DNA from: Acidimicrobiia bacterium
GTDB taxonomy: Bacteria > Actinomycetota > Acidimicrobiia > Acidimicrobiales > Poriferisodalaceae
Reading direction: 5' to 3'
Assembly (NCBI GenBank): GCA_026983855.1
Contig: JALSTE010000028.1
Coordinates: 1-5,480, forward strand
DNA length: 5,480 bases
The position numbers and the translations under genes are program-made. How positions within the stretch are numbered: the first letter of the stretch is position 1; the number at the start of each line of letters is the position of its first letter. The notes beneath the pieces were generated by a model, which saw only the letters and a program-made list of their open reading frames with translations, was not told the DNA's origin and made no database searches. Shown one piece after another: positions 5,241 to 5,480 of the stretch.

Positions 5241-5330
5241 GATGGGGTCACGCCGGCCCTGGTTCCGACCGCGGTGGAGTGATGGGGTCACGCCGGCCCT
5301 GGTTCCGACCGCGGTGGAGTGATGGGGTCA
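5241..5330. repeat. 40-bp exact tandem repeat, 2.25 copies
   Basis: Bases 5241-5280 and 5281-5320 are identical, and the first ten bases of the unit recur at 5321-5330. A decayed partial copy precedes them (TGGTTCCG at 5228-5235). The unit contains GCCGGC and ACCGCGGT palindromes but no strong hairpin. The array fills most of the 124-bp gap between the convergent regulator and cupin genes, and its last partial copy contains the cupin stop codon (5328-5330). Nothing else is evident between 5204 and 5240. Confidence 0.95.
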
Positions 5331-5480
5331 GGCCAGGCGGGTCAGGAGGTCGGCCTGGTGGGGGAACCGGCGGCACAGTTGCCCCAGGGTGGTGCGGTCG
5401 GCGAACTCGCACCTCTCGGGGTCGAAGGGCGGGGCCATGGTGGTACCCACCAGTGACCAGTCGCCGGTGGTCGCCGAGCC
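5328..5480 (-). CDS. DUF985 / Cupin_5 family protein, C-terminal part only
   Basis: The last 50 residues of a minus-strand gene are present; its start lies beyond the right edge. The segment GDWSLVGTTMAPPFDPERCE, then FADRTTLGQLCRRFPHQADLLTRL, matches the C-terminal pattern of DUF985 cupins (LVGCTVAPGFDF...FELADR..L...P.H..LI..L). The 'LVG.T.APpF' strand and the closing 'fPh.adll..L' helix are the recognisable parts. The family is a small single-domain cupin of uncertain enzymatic role. The gene is convergent with the SorC-type regulator and its stop lies inside the final partial copy of the 40-bp repeat. Residues for metal binding are outside the window, so function cannot be assessed. Confidence 0.8.
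   Translation of the reverse strand, partial: GSATTGDWSLVGTTMAPPFDPERCEFADRTTLGQLCRRFPHQADLLTRLA

Noticed and set aside
4037..5251. 681-codon open minus-strand frame extending the oxygenase upstream across the whole regulator
   Set aside because: The added residues are Gly/Pro/His/Arg-rich and match no domain, and they lie antisense to a clear SorC-family gene. Long antisense frames are expected at this GC content, and the oxygenase has its own ribosome site and start.

Overview
The window is a very GC-rich, densely coded stretch. GC-rich third codon positions, TTG/ATG starts with GGAGG-type ribosome sites, and an orphan AbiEi/DUF559-type protein suggest a chromosomal segment of an actinobacterium (Actinomycetota). 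The lineage is inferred from style only. I see no phage, IS, CRISPR, tRNA or rRNA gene.

Layout. (1) 62-991 (+) encodes an orphan protein with an AbiEi-like winged-helix N-terminus and a DUF559/Vsr-like nuclease-fold C-terminus. (2) 990-1040 is a 51-nt near-perfect dyad between convergent genes, followed by a 52-nt strip (1041-1092) with no C on the + strand. (3) A minus-strand catabolic cluster, read right to left: a phytanoyl-CoA-dioxygenase-type Fe(II)/2-oxoglutarate oxygenase (4036-3206), a GalD/LigU-type 4-oxalomesaconate tautomerase of the PrpF family (3097-2003), and a LigI-type 2-pyrone-4,6-dicarboxylate (PDC) hydrolase (1980-1093). (4) A 228-bp divergent control region (4037-4264) leads into a SorC/DeoR-family sugar-binding-domain regulator (4265-5203, +). 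(5) A 124-bp convergent gap holds 2.25 copies of an exact 40-bp tandem repeat. (6) The C-terminus of a DUF985 (Cupin_5) protein (5480-5328, -) runs off the right edge.

How the genes may work together. LigI opens the PDC lactone to 4-oxalomesaconate, and GalD/LigU isomerises that product. These are consecutive steps of the protocatechuate 4,5-cleavage/gallate route, and here they are separated by 22 bp with a ribosome site in the gap. The following hydratase and aldolase (LigJ/LigK or GalB/GalC) are not in the window. The oxygenase may make or unmask the substrate. The divergent SorC-type gene is the obvious local regulator, but a GntR-like palindrome pair just upstream of galD hints at a second regulator.

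The least explained items are non-coding: the 990-1040 dyad, the paired TGTCGACA palindromes, a 30-bp near-copy of the oxygenase gene's 3' end in its own downstream gap, the 9-bp-period repeat in the oxygenase leader, and the 40-bp repeat whose last partial copy contains the cupin stop codon.
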